Source of the DNA: Gammaproteobacteria bacterium
GTDB taxonomy: Bacteria > Pseudomonadota > Gammaproteobacteria > Ga0077536
Direction of reading: 5' to 3'
DNA length: 64,000 nt
Assembly (NCBI GenBank): GCA_016209015.1
Contig: JACQWY010000040.1
Span: 1 to 64,000, forward strand
Numbering within the stretch: the first letter of the stretch is position 1; each line of letters begins with the position of its first letter. The notes beneath the pieces are model-generated. The model had not been told where the DNA came from. It did not search any database and worked only from the letters and a program-made list of their open reading frames with translations. The position numbers and the translations under genes are program-made. Positions 35,632-44,355 of the stretch are shown here, piece after piece.

Positions 35632-36203
35632 CGCGTCGAGTGATCGTGCATGCCCTGTTCGAACTCGATCGAGTCCACGGAGCCGTTGTGATCCGCGTCG
35701 AAGGAACTGAAGTCGGGAACCGTCCCCGGCGTGCGTTGCGCTTCCTCCGGCGTGATGCGGCCGTCGCCGTTGCGATCCATCGCGCTGAACGTCGGCGCGC
35801 CCGTCGCCCCCGTCGCCGTCGACGGCAACGGCGTCATGCCGCCCGTGCGGCCGCTCGGTCCCGGCGCATTCGGATTGCCGGGCGTGCCGCCTGTGCCGTC
35901 GTCGAGGCGTCCCGGCGCCGCGGTGTCGCCCGGCATGCCGCTCGTCGCGGGCGGCGTGCCCGCGGCCGGCCCGGTCGTCGACGGCGATTGCCCGAGCCCG
36001 CCGTCCGTCGTGCCGTTCGGGCTCGCGCCCTGGGCCGTACCGACGCCGTCCGAACCGCCCGTCGCGCCGGGCGAAACGCCGAGGCCTTGCGTGCCGCCGG
36101 ACGTGCCGCCGGACGTGCCGCCGCCCGCGGCGCCGACGGCCGCGCCCTGCGCGAACGCGAGCTGAGAGACGAGACACGCGATGATGACTGTCATGAGCTT
36201 CAT
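35628..36203 (-). CDS. Exported EF-hand protein with Gly/Thr/Pro-rich linker
   Basis: A 191-residue protein: signal peptide MKLMTVIIACLVSQLAFAQ, about 100 residues of low-complexity Gly/Thr/Ser/Pro, then two calcium loops DRNGDGRITPEE and DADHNGSVDSIEF. Its stop overlaps the aldehyde oxidoreductase FeS start, so they share one transcript. A calcium-dependent role in the periplasm is likely, but a link to the oxidoreductase is only positional. Confidence 0.8.
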   Translation of the reverse strand: MKLMTVIIACLVSQLAFAQGAAVGAAGGGTSGGTSGGTQGLGVSPGATGGSDGVGTAQGASPNGTTDGGLGQSPSTTGPAAGTPPATSGMPGDTAAPGRLDDGTGGTPGNPNAPGPSGRTGGMTPLPSTATGATGAPTFSAMDRNGDGRITPEEAQRTPGTVPDFSSFDADHNGSVDSIEFEQGMHDHSTR

Positions 36204-36238
36204 GGCTCTATCCTCCCGAAGCGTGAAGCGCGGAGTCA

Positions 36239-36254
36239 CGCAAGCGATATGCCA
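36239..36254 (-). promoter_or_regulatory. Sigma-54-like -24/-12 element, EF-hand/paoABC operon
   Basis: On the minus strand TGGCATATCGCTTGCG is exact TGGC-N7-TTGC, 36 bp before the start at 36203. Confidence 0.7.
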
Positions 36255-36520
36255 TGAAACGCGCGGCCGGCATTCGAGGCTCCGCCGCGCCGCCCTGCGC
36301 GTGCACCGTGTAAGCGCTACAGCGGACGAGTAAGGAAGGGCAGCGCGGCGTGATCGCGAGCCTGCTCACGGCTTCGCTCCCCCGAACGCGAGGGTGGCCA
36401 AGGGGCGGTCGCTGCGCGAGCGGCGACCGTCGCCGTCGCGAGTGACGTCGGCGTAATCGCGCGTTCGTGCCGCCGGGCCCGCCGAGCCCCCGCGCCGCGC
36501 AGGCTGTACGAACCTGCGTG

Positions 36521-37036
36521 CTACGCCCGGCCCGCCTTCACGAGGCGCGCAGCCGCCGCCGCGCCCTTGTGTCCGAGCACCTCGAAGCGCACCTCGCGGG
36601 CGTCGTTGTAGACGGCGAAGAAGCGCTCGAGATCGTCCACGAAGCCCGGCGGCAGATCGCCGGGCGCCCGGCAGCGCGCGTAACGCAGCGCGGGCTCGAC
36701 GGCGGCGAGGAGGCGATCGTTGCGCTGCCAGGGTCCGCCCGCTTTCTTCTGCCGCGCTTCGATCACGCCCAGCAGCCGGCAGCGCACGACGCTGCCGCAA
36801 GGCGCGGGCTCGTCCATGCAGAGCAGCACGTCGAGCGGATCGCCGTCGCCGCCGCGGGTCGCGGGCAGGAAGCCGAAATCGACGGGGAACGCGAGGCCGG
36901 CCGGCAGCACGGCGTGGAGCACGAAGACGCCGAGCGCGGGCTCGTACTTGAATTTGTGGCGCGAGCCGGCCACGGCTTCGACGACGGCGTGATAGGTCCC
37001 GTCGCCGGCCGCGAGCGGTAGCGCGTCATAGCGCAT
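36521..37036 (-). CDS. ppa: Inorganic pyrophosphatase
   Basis: A 171-residue family I soluble pyrophosphatase. HKFKYEPALGVF, FPVDFGFLPAT and the metal-binding GDGDPLDVLL are clear. It hydrolyses diphosphate to drive biosynthesis. Its ATG overlaps the stop of the DUF6496-like gene by one base, so it is third in an SDR-DUF6496-ppa run. It is more divergent than housekeeping pyrophosphatases and could be a second copy. Confidence 0.85.
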   Translation of the reverse strand: MRYDALPLAAGDGTYHAVVEAVAGSRHKFKYEPALGVFVLHAVLPAGLAFPVDFGFLPATRGGDGDPLDVLLCMDEPAPCGSVVRCRLLGVIEARQKKAGGPWQRNDRLLAAVEPALRYARCRAPGDLPPGFVDDLERFFAVYNDAREVRFEVLGHKGAAAAARLVKAGRA

Positions 37037-37236
37037 CAGCGGGATGTCGACTTCGACTTCTTCTTCGCGGGCACCTTGTCCCCCTCGGCGCGCGCTTCCG
37101 AGAGACCGATCGCGATCGCCTGCTTCGGATTCGTCACTTTCCTGCCCGACGATCCGCTCTTCAGCTTGCCGGCCTTGAACTCCTTCATGACCTTCTCGAC
37201 TTTCTTGCCGGCCTTCTTGCCGTATTTCGCGGCCAT
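37036..37236 (-). CDS. Small Lys-rich protein (DUF6496-like)
   Basis: A 66-residue very basic protein: MAAKYGKKAGKKVEKVMKEF, then GKLKSGSSGRKVTNPKQAIA and IGLSEARA. This is the DUF6496 pattern; such proteins are often seen with stress genes and may bind nucleic acid. It starts 5 bp after the SDR stop and overlaps ppa by one base. Confidence 0.72.
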   Translation of the reverse strand: MAAKYGKKAGKKVEKVMKEFKAGKLKSGSSGRKVTNPKQAIAIGLSEARAEGDKVPAKKKSKSTSR

Positions 37237-37241
37237 CGCCT

Positions 37242-38120
37242 TCAGCCCGTCGTCTCGCCGCCCATCACCTCGAGCACCGTGCCCGTGACGTAGGACGAAT
37301 CGGCGTTCGAGGCGAGGAACACGTAAGCCGGTGCGAGCTCCTCGGGCTGCGCGGGCCGGCCCATCGGATTCTTCTCGCCGAATTTCGCGACGCGCTCCGG
37401 CGGCAGGCCGGGATCGGAAGGATTCAAGGGCGTCCACACCGGACCCGGCGCAACGGCATTCACGCGCACGCCGCGCGGGATCAGCAACTGCGCGAGCGAT
37501 TTCACGAACGCGTTGATCGCCCCCTTCGAGGCCGAGTAATCGGGCAGGTTCTTCGAGCCGAGAAGCCCCGTCTCCGAGCTCGTGGCGATGATGCAGCCGC
37601 CGGGCCGCAGATGGCGCAGCGCCGCGCGCGACAGCCATACGAGCGCATAGACGTTTGTGCGCATCGTGCGATCGAGCTCCTCGTCGGACACGTCGTCGAG
37701 GCTCTGCTTGCGCGCCTGGTGTGCGGCGTTCGAGACGAGCACGTCGAGGCGGCCGAACTTCTGCACGGTGCGCTCGACGAGCGAGCTGCACGTCTTCGAC
37801 TCCGTGAGGTCGGCGGGCAGCAGCAGGCATTCGCCGCCGTGCTGCTCGACCGCGTCGCGCGTTTCGAACGCATCCGCTTCCTCGTCGAGCAGGTAGTTGA
37901 TCGCGATCTTCGCGCCTTCGCGCGCGAACATCACGGCGACCGCGCGCCCGATGCCGGAGTCGCCGCCCGTGATCAGCGCGACCTTCCCTTCGAGCTTGCC
38001 GGCGGGACGATAGGCCTCGGCCGCGTAGCGCGGCGCGGGACGCAGCTCCGATTCGAGCGAGGGGCGATCCTGGTGCTGCGCCGGGAACGGCAGTTTCGGC
38101 TCCTGCGGTGCGTCGGTCAT
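37242..38120 (-). CDS. SDR-family oxidoreductase (YghA-like)
   Basis: A 292-residue short-chain dehydrogenase with an extended N-terminus. The NAD(P) motif is TGGDSGIGRAVA, then SNAAHQA, catalytic Ser in IIATSSETG, and YSASKGAIN (Tyr and Lys). GGAG precedes ATG 38120; a GTG at 38132 is in frame. YghA-like members reduce carbonyls or act in stress; the substrate is unknown. The 340-bp gap upstream (to 38463) shows no gene. Confidence 0.88.
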   Translation of the reverse strand: MTDAPQEPKLPFPAQHQDRPSLESELRPAPRYAAEAYRPAGKLEGKVALITGGDSGIGRAVAVMFAREGAKIAINYLLDEEADAFETRDAVEQHGGECLLLPADLTESKTCSSLVERTVQKFGRLDVLVSNAAHQARKQSLDDVSDEELDRTMRTNVYALVWLSRAALRHLRPGGCIIATSSETGLLGSKNLPDYSASKGAINAFVKSLAQLLIPRGVRVNAVAPGPVWTPLNPSDPGLPPERVAKFGEKNPMGRPAQPEELAPAYVFLASNADSSYVTGTVLEVMGGETTG

Positions 38121-38462
38121 GGCGTTCTCCACACTGGAGCCACGATCGTCCGTCGCGCGACGCGCCCACCACAGTAGGCGGGCGTCGCGGCACCACGTAG
38201 GTCCGTGGCGAAGGCCTCATCAACGGTTACCGCGCGAGCGCTTTGGCGCATCGGCCATGAGCGGACTCGCGGGTGATCGAAAAACGCCTTACCGCCCGAG
38301 TTCACGAAGCAGTATGCGCATGCGGCTATGGCCCACACGCTACATTCCGCCGGATGGATTGCCGGCTCCGGTACCCGGTCCGGCTGTATTGATAAACCGT
38401 TCTACGGAGATGCCACCGTTATTTCGATGACGCGGCGGGAACGCGTCGGGATGCGGCATGGA

Positions 38463-41400
38463 CTAGCGCGCCAGCAGCCGCTCCAGTGCGTGCAGGTCGG
38501 CCGGCTTGGTGAGATGGTCATCGAAGCCCGCCTCCAGCGCCCGCTTGCGGTCCTCGTCCTGGCCGTAGCCGGTGATCGCCACAAGATAGACCGAATGCAG
38601 TTCGCCGCACGTGCGAATGGCCTGGGCGACTTCATAGCCGTCCATCCCGGGAAGCCCGAGATCGCACAGGATCACGTCGGGCGGGTGGGCACGTGCTTGG
38701 TCCAGTCCCTCTCGACCAGAGTGGGCGACGGCGACCGCGTGACCGGACATTTCGAGGAAAAGCTTCAACGATTCAGCCGCGTCGGCATTGTCCTCGATGA
38801 TGAGCACCCGCCGCGGCCGCACGGCCGAAGGCGCGGCGGGCGGGTGGCCGTCGCTGCCGGCCGACTGACGCCGCACGGTCGGCAGGCTGACCATGAACTC
38901 GGAGCCGTGCCCCTGGCCGTCACTGATCGCCTGCACCCGCCCGCCATGCAATTCCGCGAGACCTTTGACCAGCACCAGCCCCAGCCCGAGCCCGCCGCTG
39001 CTGCGGTCGATGCTGCGGTCCGCCTGGGTAAACGGCTGGAAGAGCCGGGCCAGGGTATCGGCATCGATGCCGATGCCGCTGTCACGCACCCGAATCATCA
39101 CCTGCCGTTCCCCATCCATTTCGAGGCTCACATCCACCTGGCCGCCCGGGTCGGTGAACTTGATGGCGTTGACCAACAGGTTGGCAACGATCTGGCTGAT
39201 CCGCGCCGTATCAGCGAGAACCCACACCGATTCACTGGGCGCGACAAAGGTGAGCTGCAGACCGCGGGCTTCCGACAACGGCCGCTGGTCTTCGACGGCG
39301 CACTGCACGACCTCGGTCAAGTCCAGTTCCTCTCTGCGCAAGCGGATCTTGCCGGTGGCGATCCGCGACACGTCCAGCAGATCGTCGATCAGCCGGATCA
39401 TGTGCGTGACTTGGCGGTCGATCATGTCTCGCGCGCGCTCCAAGGCCGGGTCCGCCGGGCCGAGCCGCTTGAGCAGGGCAACCGAATTGCGGATGGGTGC
39501 CAGGGGATTGCGCAACTCGTGGCCGAGCACGGCGAGAAAATGATCCTTCTGGCGGTTGGCTTCCTCGGCGGCGGCTTTTGCCTCCTGTAGCGCGGCCTCC
39601 ACCTGCCTGCGCGCGGTGATGTCAATCGAGACGCCAAGCCAACGATCAATGTCCCCGTGCTCGTTTCTGAGCGGTATGGCGCGGCCCAGAAACCACCGGT
39701 ATTGCGCATCGTGCCGGCGATAACGGAACTCCGCCTCCATCGCGTGCCCGGCTCGCGTAGCTTCCTCCCACGCTGCTTTAATCCGGGGCACGTCTTCTGG
39801 GTGATACAGCCGGTACCAGCCTTGCGCGTTCAACTCCTCCAACGTCAGACCGGTGTATTCACGCCAGTTGGAATTCACATATTCGGCATGGCGCTTGACA
39901 TCGCCGATCCACACGAGAGCCGGCAATGTCTCGGCCAGCGCGCGATAGCGCTCTTCGCTCGCGCGCAACTTCGCCTCGTCTTGCATGCGCGCGGTGATGT
40001 CGGTGGTGATACCGGCTACGGCGTAGATCCTGCCGTGCGCGTCGCGCAGGGGAAACTTCGTCGTCAGCCACGTGATCGAGCGGCCCCGCAGCTCGTTGTG
40101 CTCCTCGAACTCCAGCGCCCGGCCCGCTGCGATCACCTTGCGGTCGTTGGCCTCGTGCAAGTCGGCATCGGATTGCGGCATGAACGCGTGCCGGCGGTTC
40201 CCGAGTACCTGTTCCGGCGTGGACTCGAGCACTTCGGCAAGGGCGGTATTGACCATGACGAACCGCTCGTCCAGATCGCAGGCATAGACCAGCGCCGGGG
40301 TATTGTCGATGATGCTCTGAACCTGCCGGTGCGCGGTGGCCAACGCCTCGTCCGCCCGCTTGCGCGCAGTGATGTCCTGGAAGAACGTCGCCACGCCGCC
40401 GTCCGGTGTCGGGTAATTTTGAACGGTGAACCACCGTTGCCCCGGCTCGTAAAAACTCTCCGCCTCCGTCGGCACGCGTTCTCTGAGCGTCCGGAACAGG
40501 GCTCGGGTGCCGCCGAGGTCGCGCGAGTCCGGAAGCGCTTCGCGCACGTATTGGCCGATGAGCGCATCGGGATCGCGCCCGCAGTCCGCGATCAATTTGC
40601 GAGCGCCTGCGTTGAGCTCGACGTAGCGCCCGTGCCGGTCCATGACCTGATAGCCCGAAGTGATGTTCGACAGAATGTCCGTGACGCGTTGCTCCGCGCG
40701 CTGGCGCGCGGCAATCAGTGTGACTTCGGCCTCGGCGGCGGCGGCCCGGGCCTGCGCCGCTTGCATCGCGTGGACGACCCAGATACTCAAGCCCGCGCCC
40801 GCCAGGAATGTGCCCAAGGTCTGCCAATCCGTTCTGCCCGTGGAAAATTCGCCGACTGGCTCGAGAAAGGAATAGTGCATCGCCGACGCCGACAGCAGCG
40901 CCGCGACGATGCCGGGTCCGCGCCCGCCGTAGATCGTCGCCAACACCACTGCGGTAAAAGAGAACATATCCACGGCGCGCGATCCCAATTCGTCAGCGAC
41001 CAGCAAGCGCAGCGTCCACGCCGCCCCGACTAACACCGTGGCCAACCCGTACTTCATCCGTACATCCTTCGGCGCGACCACGAGCGAAAGGACGGGCGCC
41101 CCAGATTCGCGTTGCGCGGCCAGCGCGGCGATGTACATGTAAATCCCACTGAGGTAAGCCGTGCAGCGGCAGGTCCAGTCCAGCGCCGAATCGAGCGACG
41201 ATTCGAGCAGCGCGCCAATCTGTGCGACGGCGATCAGCAGCAGGGCGAAGGCATACCAACGCCCGAAGGCGGATAAAGAGCGGCGGCCCGTCGCCAGCAT
41301 CATTGCGGCCGCCAGCACGAACATACCGGTGGCCGAGGCGAGCACCAGATACCGCGCCGGGGTCCCGCCCTGCCCTTGCGCGAAGAAGACCGGCAGCCAG

Positions 41401-41885
41401 CCTGCGGACGCCGCCAGCACCAGCAGCCCCACGGCGCTCGAGGCCAGCGCATAGCCCAAGCCCAGCCACAACGGCGCGCGAGCCACGTGCCGCGGCTGCT
41501 GCGCGAGGATCGCGCCGACCAGGTGACATAGCGCCGCCGCCAGGATGCCGAGATTGCTCAGTGTGGCAATGAGATTGGCATCGCGGATTCCGAGCGAATT
41601 CGAAACAAAGAGGGCGCCGCCCAAGATCGCCGCGCCGCAGCCGAACAACAGCACGCCCGGCTCCCGGCAGACCAGGAAACTGCGGCCCGCCAGATGCATG
41701 ATCCACAGCGGCGCCAGTGTCAGCGTGAAGAAATTCAGCGTCTGCGCCAGCAGGGGCGCTTTGTATTCGGTTTGCCCGCCCGCAGCCCACAGCGCCAGCA
41801 CCGACAGGAACAGCAAGGGAATGGGCAGCCAGGCCCACCGGCTCGGGTCCGGCCCGCTCGCGCCGGGTTGCAGTGCCGCGCTCAT
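38463..41885 (-). CDS. Multi-PAS hybrid sensor histidine kinase
   Basis: A 1140-residue hybrid kinase. The N-terminus has eight or more hydrophobic helices (LPIPLLFLSVLALWAAG onward), then further DUF4118-like helices (GLATVLVGAAWTLRLLV). Three PAS domains follow (VTDILSNITSGYQVMDRHG; QVQSIIDNTPALVYACDLDE; YRALAETLPALVWIGDVKR), then HisKA with LGHELRNPLAPIRNSVALL, HATPase (NLLVNAIKFTDP, DSGIGI, GLGLGLVL) and a receiver with Asp in VILCDLGLPGMDGYE. AAAGGA lies upstream of ATG 41885. The reading frame stays open to 42209 across a PAS-like remnant. Confidence 0.9.
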   Translation of the reverse strand: MSAALQPGASGPDPSRWAWLPIPLLFLSVLALWAAGGQTEYKAPLLAQTLNFFTLTLAPLWIMHLAGRSFLVCREPGVLLFGCGAAILGGALFVSNSLGIRDANLIATLSNLGILAAALCHLVGAILAQQPRHVARAPLWLGLGYALASSAVGLLVLAASAGWLPVFFAQGQGGTPARYLVLASATGMFVLAAAMMLATGRRSLSAFGRWYAFALLLIAVAQIGALLESSLDSALDWTCRCTAYLSGIYMYIAALAAQRESGAPVLSLVVAPKDVRMKYGLATVLVGAAWTLRLLVADELGSRAVDMFSFTAVVLATIYGGRGPGIVAALLSASAMHYSFLEPVGEFSTGRTDWQTLGTFLAGAGLSIWVVHAMQAAQARAAAAEAEVTLIAARQRAEQRVTDILSNITSGYQVMDRHGRYVELNAGARKLIADCGRDPDALIGQYVREALPDSRDLGGTRALFRTLRERVPTEAESFYEPGQRWFTVQNYPTPDGGVATFFQDITARKRADEALATAHRQVQSIIDNTPALVYACDLDERFVMVNTALAEVLESTPEQVLGNRRHAFMPQSDADLHEANDRKVIAAGRALEFEEHNELRGRSITWLTTKFPLRDAHGRIYAVAGITTDITARMQDEAKLRASEERYRALAETLPALVWIGDVKRHAEYVNSNWREYTGLTLEELNAQGWYRLYHPEDVPRIKAAWEEATRAGHAMEAEFRYRRHDAQYRWFLGRAIPLRNEHGDIDRWLGVSIDITARRQVEAALQEAKAAAEEANRQKDHFLAVLGHELRNPLAPIRNSVALLKRLGPADPALERARDMIDRQVTHMIRLIDDLLDVSRIATGKIRLRREELDLTEVVQCAVEDQRPLSEARGLQLTFVAPSESVWVLADTARISQIVANLLVNAIKFTDPGGQVDVSLEMDGERQVMIRVRDSGIGIDADTLARLFQPFTQADRSIDRSSGGLGLGLVLVKGLAELHGGRVQAISDGQGHGSEFMVSLPTVRRQSAGSDGHPPAAPSAVRPRRVLIIEDNADAAESLKLFLEMSGHAVAVAHSGREGLDQARAHPPDVILCDLGLPGMDGYEVAQAIRTCGELHSVYLVAITGYGQDEDRKRALEAGFDDHLTKPADLHALERLLAR

Positions 41886-41924
41886 GGCGGAGAGTCCTTT
41901 TCGTTCGAACGCAGGTCGTATCGG

Positions 41925-42100
41925 ACGGGCTGTGGCCGGTTCCCGGTCCACCATTGATTCATTGGGCTCGGGCAACTCCGCGTTGCGGGCGCGCAATTGG
42001 TCCTCCGCACGCTTGTGCGCGGAGAATTCGAAGTTGATGCCCAGGTCGGAAGTCACGCCCGTCGGCGTGGTGAAGCGGGACACGCCGAGCCAAAATCGCC
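41925..42100 (-). pseudogene. PAS-domain C-terminal remnant
   Basis: In frame upstream of the kinase start, the minus strand reads RFWLGVSRF, then SAHKRAEDQLRARNAEL and ESMVDREPATA. This resembles the end of a PAS domain and the conserved ELERFNxxMVxREL-type linker seen in other sensor proteins, here with altered residues. It could be a fossil of an adjacent sensor gene, or the kinase could truly start further upstream. Confidence 0.4.
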
Positions 42101-42209
42101 CCGCATTCGCACTGACCGCCAGACAGCAGCGGCGCATAGGCAGCATCACGCGGCAAAAGAACCCCGTTGATGGAACGCGCGTTCTCATCGCCGCTTCTGC
42201 CCCCCGCAC

Positions 42210-42766
42210 AGCGCCGATTACCGGCGTTTCGCGGATGTTGCTCCGGAACGGCGCGTGAGTCCAGCGTGATGGGCGCCGCCCCGAGCGACTGGCAACTCAC
42301 CTCTACCCAGTGCCCGCAGTTGGCCGATCAGGGGCTTCCCGAGCTCCGTGCCCCATGTCCGTGATCCGGCGACATGCGGACTTCCGGGTTCTTCCAAACG
42401 AGTGGACTTCGTGCGGCAGTAGCGCGGGGATCGCGGTGACCCTCGAGGGCTTTCGCGGCACTACGCCGTTCCATGAGCCGAAGTACTCTCGTGCTGCGCG
42501 GGCCTACGAGTCTGCTGTCGAAGTCAACGTGCCAGCCGACGCCGCAACCACGCCGGTGGCGCATGAGGCCCCCGTTCCCTCCGTACTGCGGCTGCCGCAC
42601 CGCGCTCGTACCTGGTCGCGTGCGACTCGCCGACTGCCGCATTCGCACACTTGCGGCTCGCCCCCTGGTCTTGAAGAAAGGGAACATGCAGTCACGAAGA
42701 AGATGGCAGGAGAGCTCCGCAGGCGATTTCGAAGCCTCGCACGACAGGAATTCGCTGCGCGTGGAC
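42210..42766. other. Gap with no supported gene
   Basis: Neither strand gives a protein that looks real between the two kinase genes. No strong hairpin or repeat was noted. Confidence 0.4.
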
Positions 42767-43930
42767 CTATGGCTGCAGCAGCTCGCGCAGGAATTCGCCC
42801 GTCTCGAGCTTCGCCACGCAGCGATCGATGCCGGCCGCACGCGCCTCGTCGCGCAGCGTCGCGTTGAATTCCTCGCCGCTCATCATCACGAGCAGGGGTC
42901 TCGGCCCGGGCATGCCGCGCAGGCGCCGCGCGACGCCGAAGCCGTCGAGACGGGGCAGGTGGATGTCGATCATCACGACGTCCGGCGCCCAGCGCGCCAC
43001 GAGGCCGAGCGCCTCGAAGCCGTCATCGGCACAGGTCGCCGTCCCGCCGAGCTCTTCGATGAGCGCGACGAGCGAACGCTGCAAGGCGCGGTTGTCGTCG
43101 ACGACGAGCACGCGCCGCGGGCGTTGCGCGGAGCCGGCGACCGGCCGCGGCGGGGCCGGCGCGAGGGCGTCCGTTGCGGAGGCGGTCACGAGCGGCAGGC
43201 GCAGCGTGAACACCGCGCCGCCGCCGAGTCCGGGGCTCGCCGCTTCGACACTGCCGCCGCTCAGCGCCATGATGCGCCGGACCATCGCGAGCCCGACGCC
43301 GAGCCCGGGCCGCACGCGGTCCGCGCGCGGCCCGCGGCTCTCCGGACCGAGCTCGAACAGCCCGGGAAGACGCTCCGGTGCGATGCCGACACCTTCGTCG
43401 CGCACGCCGACGAGCACCTCGCGTCCGGCCGTGCGCGCGTCGATCCACAGCCGGCTCGCGTCGACGGAATGCGCGGCCGCATTCTCGACGAGCTCGGCGA
43501 CGGCGATCGCGAGATGCGGCGCGCTGCCGAGCACGCAGACGTCCGGCGGCGGCAGGTCGATCTGCAGCTCGTGCCGGCCCGCGTCGATCGCCGGCCGCGC
43601 GCTGCGCACGGCGTCGGCGACGATCGCGGCGAGCGGCACGGGCGCCGCAGGCAGCACCGCGTCGTCTTTCAGGATCTTGTCCGCGACCGCGAGCTTGTCG
43701 AGCAGGCGGCACAGCCGGCCGATCTGACGCTCCATGATGTCGGTCGCGGGCAGGAGCTGCGGCATCGCCGCGGCGTGCAGGCGCACGAGCTGCGCGGCAT
43801 TGCCGACGGGCGCGAGCAGGTCGCGGATGTCGTGGATGAGCCGGCCGAAGAACGTGCCCGCGGCAATGGCCGTGTGCTGCGCCTCCGCAGGCGCCGCGTC
43901 TCCGCGCAGATCGGGATTCGTCGCCGCCAC
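42767..43930 (-). CDS. Soluble hybrid histidine kinase (HK-REC)
   Basis: A 387-residue protein starting at GTG 43930. It has a HisKA-like helix whose His sits in GRLIHDIRDLLAPVGNAAQL (HDIR rather than HELR), a HATPase domain (ELVENAAAHSVDA, DEGVGIAP, GLGVGLAM) and a C-terminal receiver (RVLVVDDNRAL, phospho-Asp in VVMIDIHLPRLDGF, KLE in place of the usual KP). It lacks a sensor domain, so its input may come from a partner. The atypical His box resembles kinases such as those of the HisKA_2/HWE-like diversity. Confidence 0.85.
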   Translation of the reverse strand: MAATNPDLRGDAAPAEAQHTAIAAGTFFGRLIHDIRDLLAPVGNAAQLVRLHAAAMPQLLPATDIMERQIGRLCRLLDKLAVADKILKDDAVLPAAPVPLAAIVADAVRSARPAIDAGRHELQIDLPPPDVCVLGSAPHLAIAVAELVENAAAHSVDASRLWIDARTAGREVLVGVRDEGVGIAPERLPGLFELGPESRGPRADRVRPGLGVGLAMVRRIMALSGGSVEAASPGLGGGAVFTLRLPLVTASATDALAPAPPRPVAGSAQRPRRVLVVDDNRALQRSLVALIEELGGTATCADDGFEALGLVARWAPDVVMIDIHLPRLDGFGVARRLRGMPGPRPLLVMMSGEEFNATLRDEARAAGIDRCVAKLETGEFLRELLQP

Positions 43931-44136
43931 GTGCTCGCCTCCGCATCGACGTCGCTGTTGCCCGTCCCTGCTCCACCGGCGCCCGCTGCCGCGACCGCAC
44001 GTCCTTCAGGCCAATTTATCACGCCCGGCGCGAAGGCGGACGTCAGACCGGGGCTCGCGCGAGCGGCGCAACACCGCGAACGATGCGCCCCGCACATCCC
44101 ATACCGCTCTCGCAGGTCCCAGTAGGTCCCATTAGG

Positions 44137-44355
44137 GAAGCTCTGAATAAGTCCATCCTGGACTTTTCAGAGCACGGTCGGCAAGAAGCGTGGTTCTTGC
44201 CGACCTTACGTGAACAATGGCTTACGCCACTGTTCACGGCGGCACATCCCTGTGCCGCCGGAAGCTCTGAATTCCGCAGGCGTAATCGGACGTTCGAGCC
44301 TTCACCGCAGAGCGTCCGATTACCTGCGCTCATCGGACCTGCGCTCATCGGACCT
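44137..44355. repeat. Array of five to six consecutive hairpins
   Basis: In 220 bp, five strong hairpins follow each other: GCTCTGAA-AAGTCCA (44140-44173), GGTCGGCAAGAA (44176-44205), GTGAACA-TGGC (44210-44237), GGCGGCACA (44238-44259) and GCAG-GTAATCGGACG (44276-44327). A weak one lies at 44260-44275. GGAAGCTCTGAAT occurs twice, 123 bp apart, and GCGCTCATCGGACCT occurs twice in tandem at the end, overlapping the Ku stop. There is no open reading frame across it. Confidence 0.85.
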
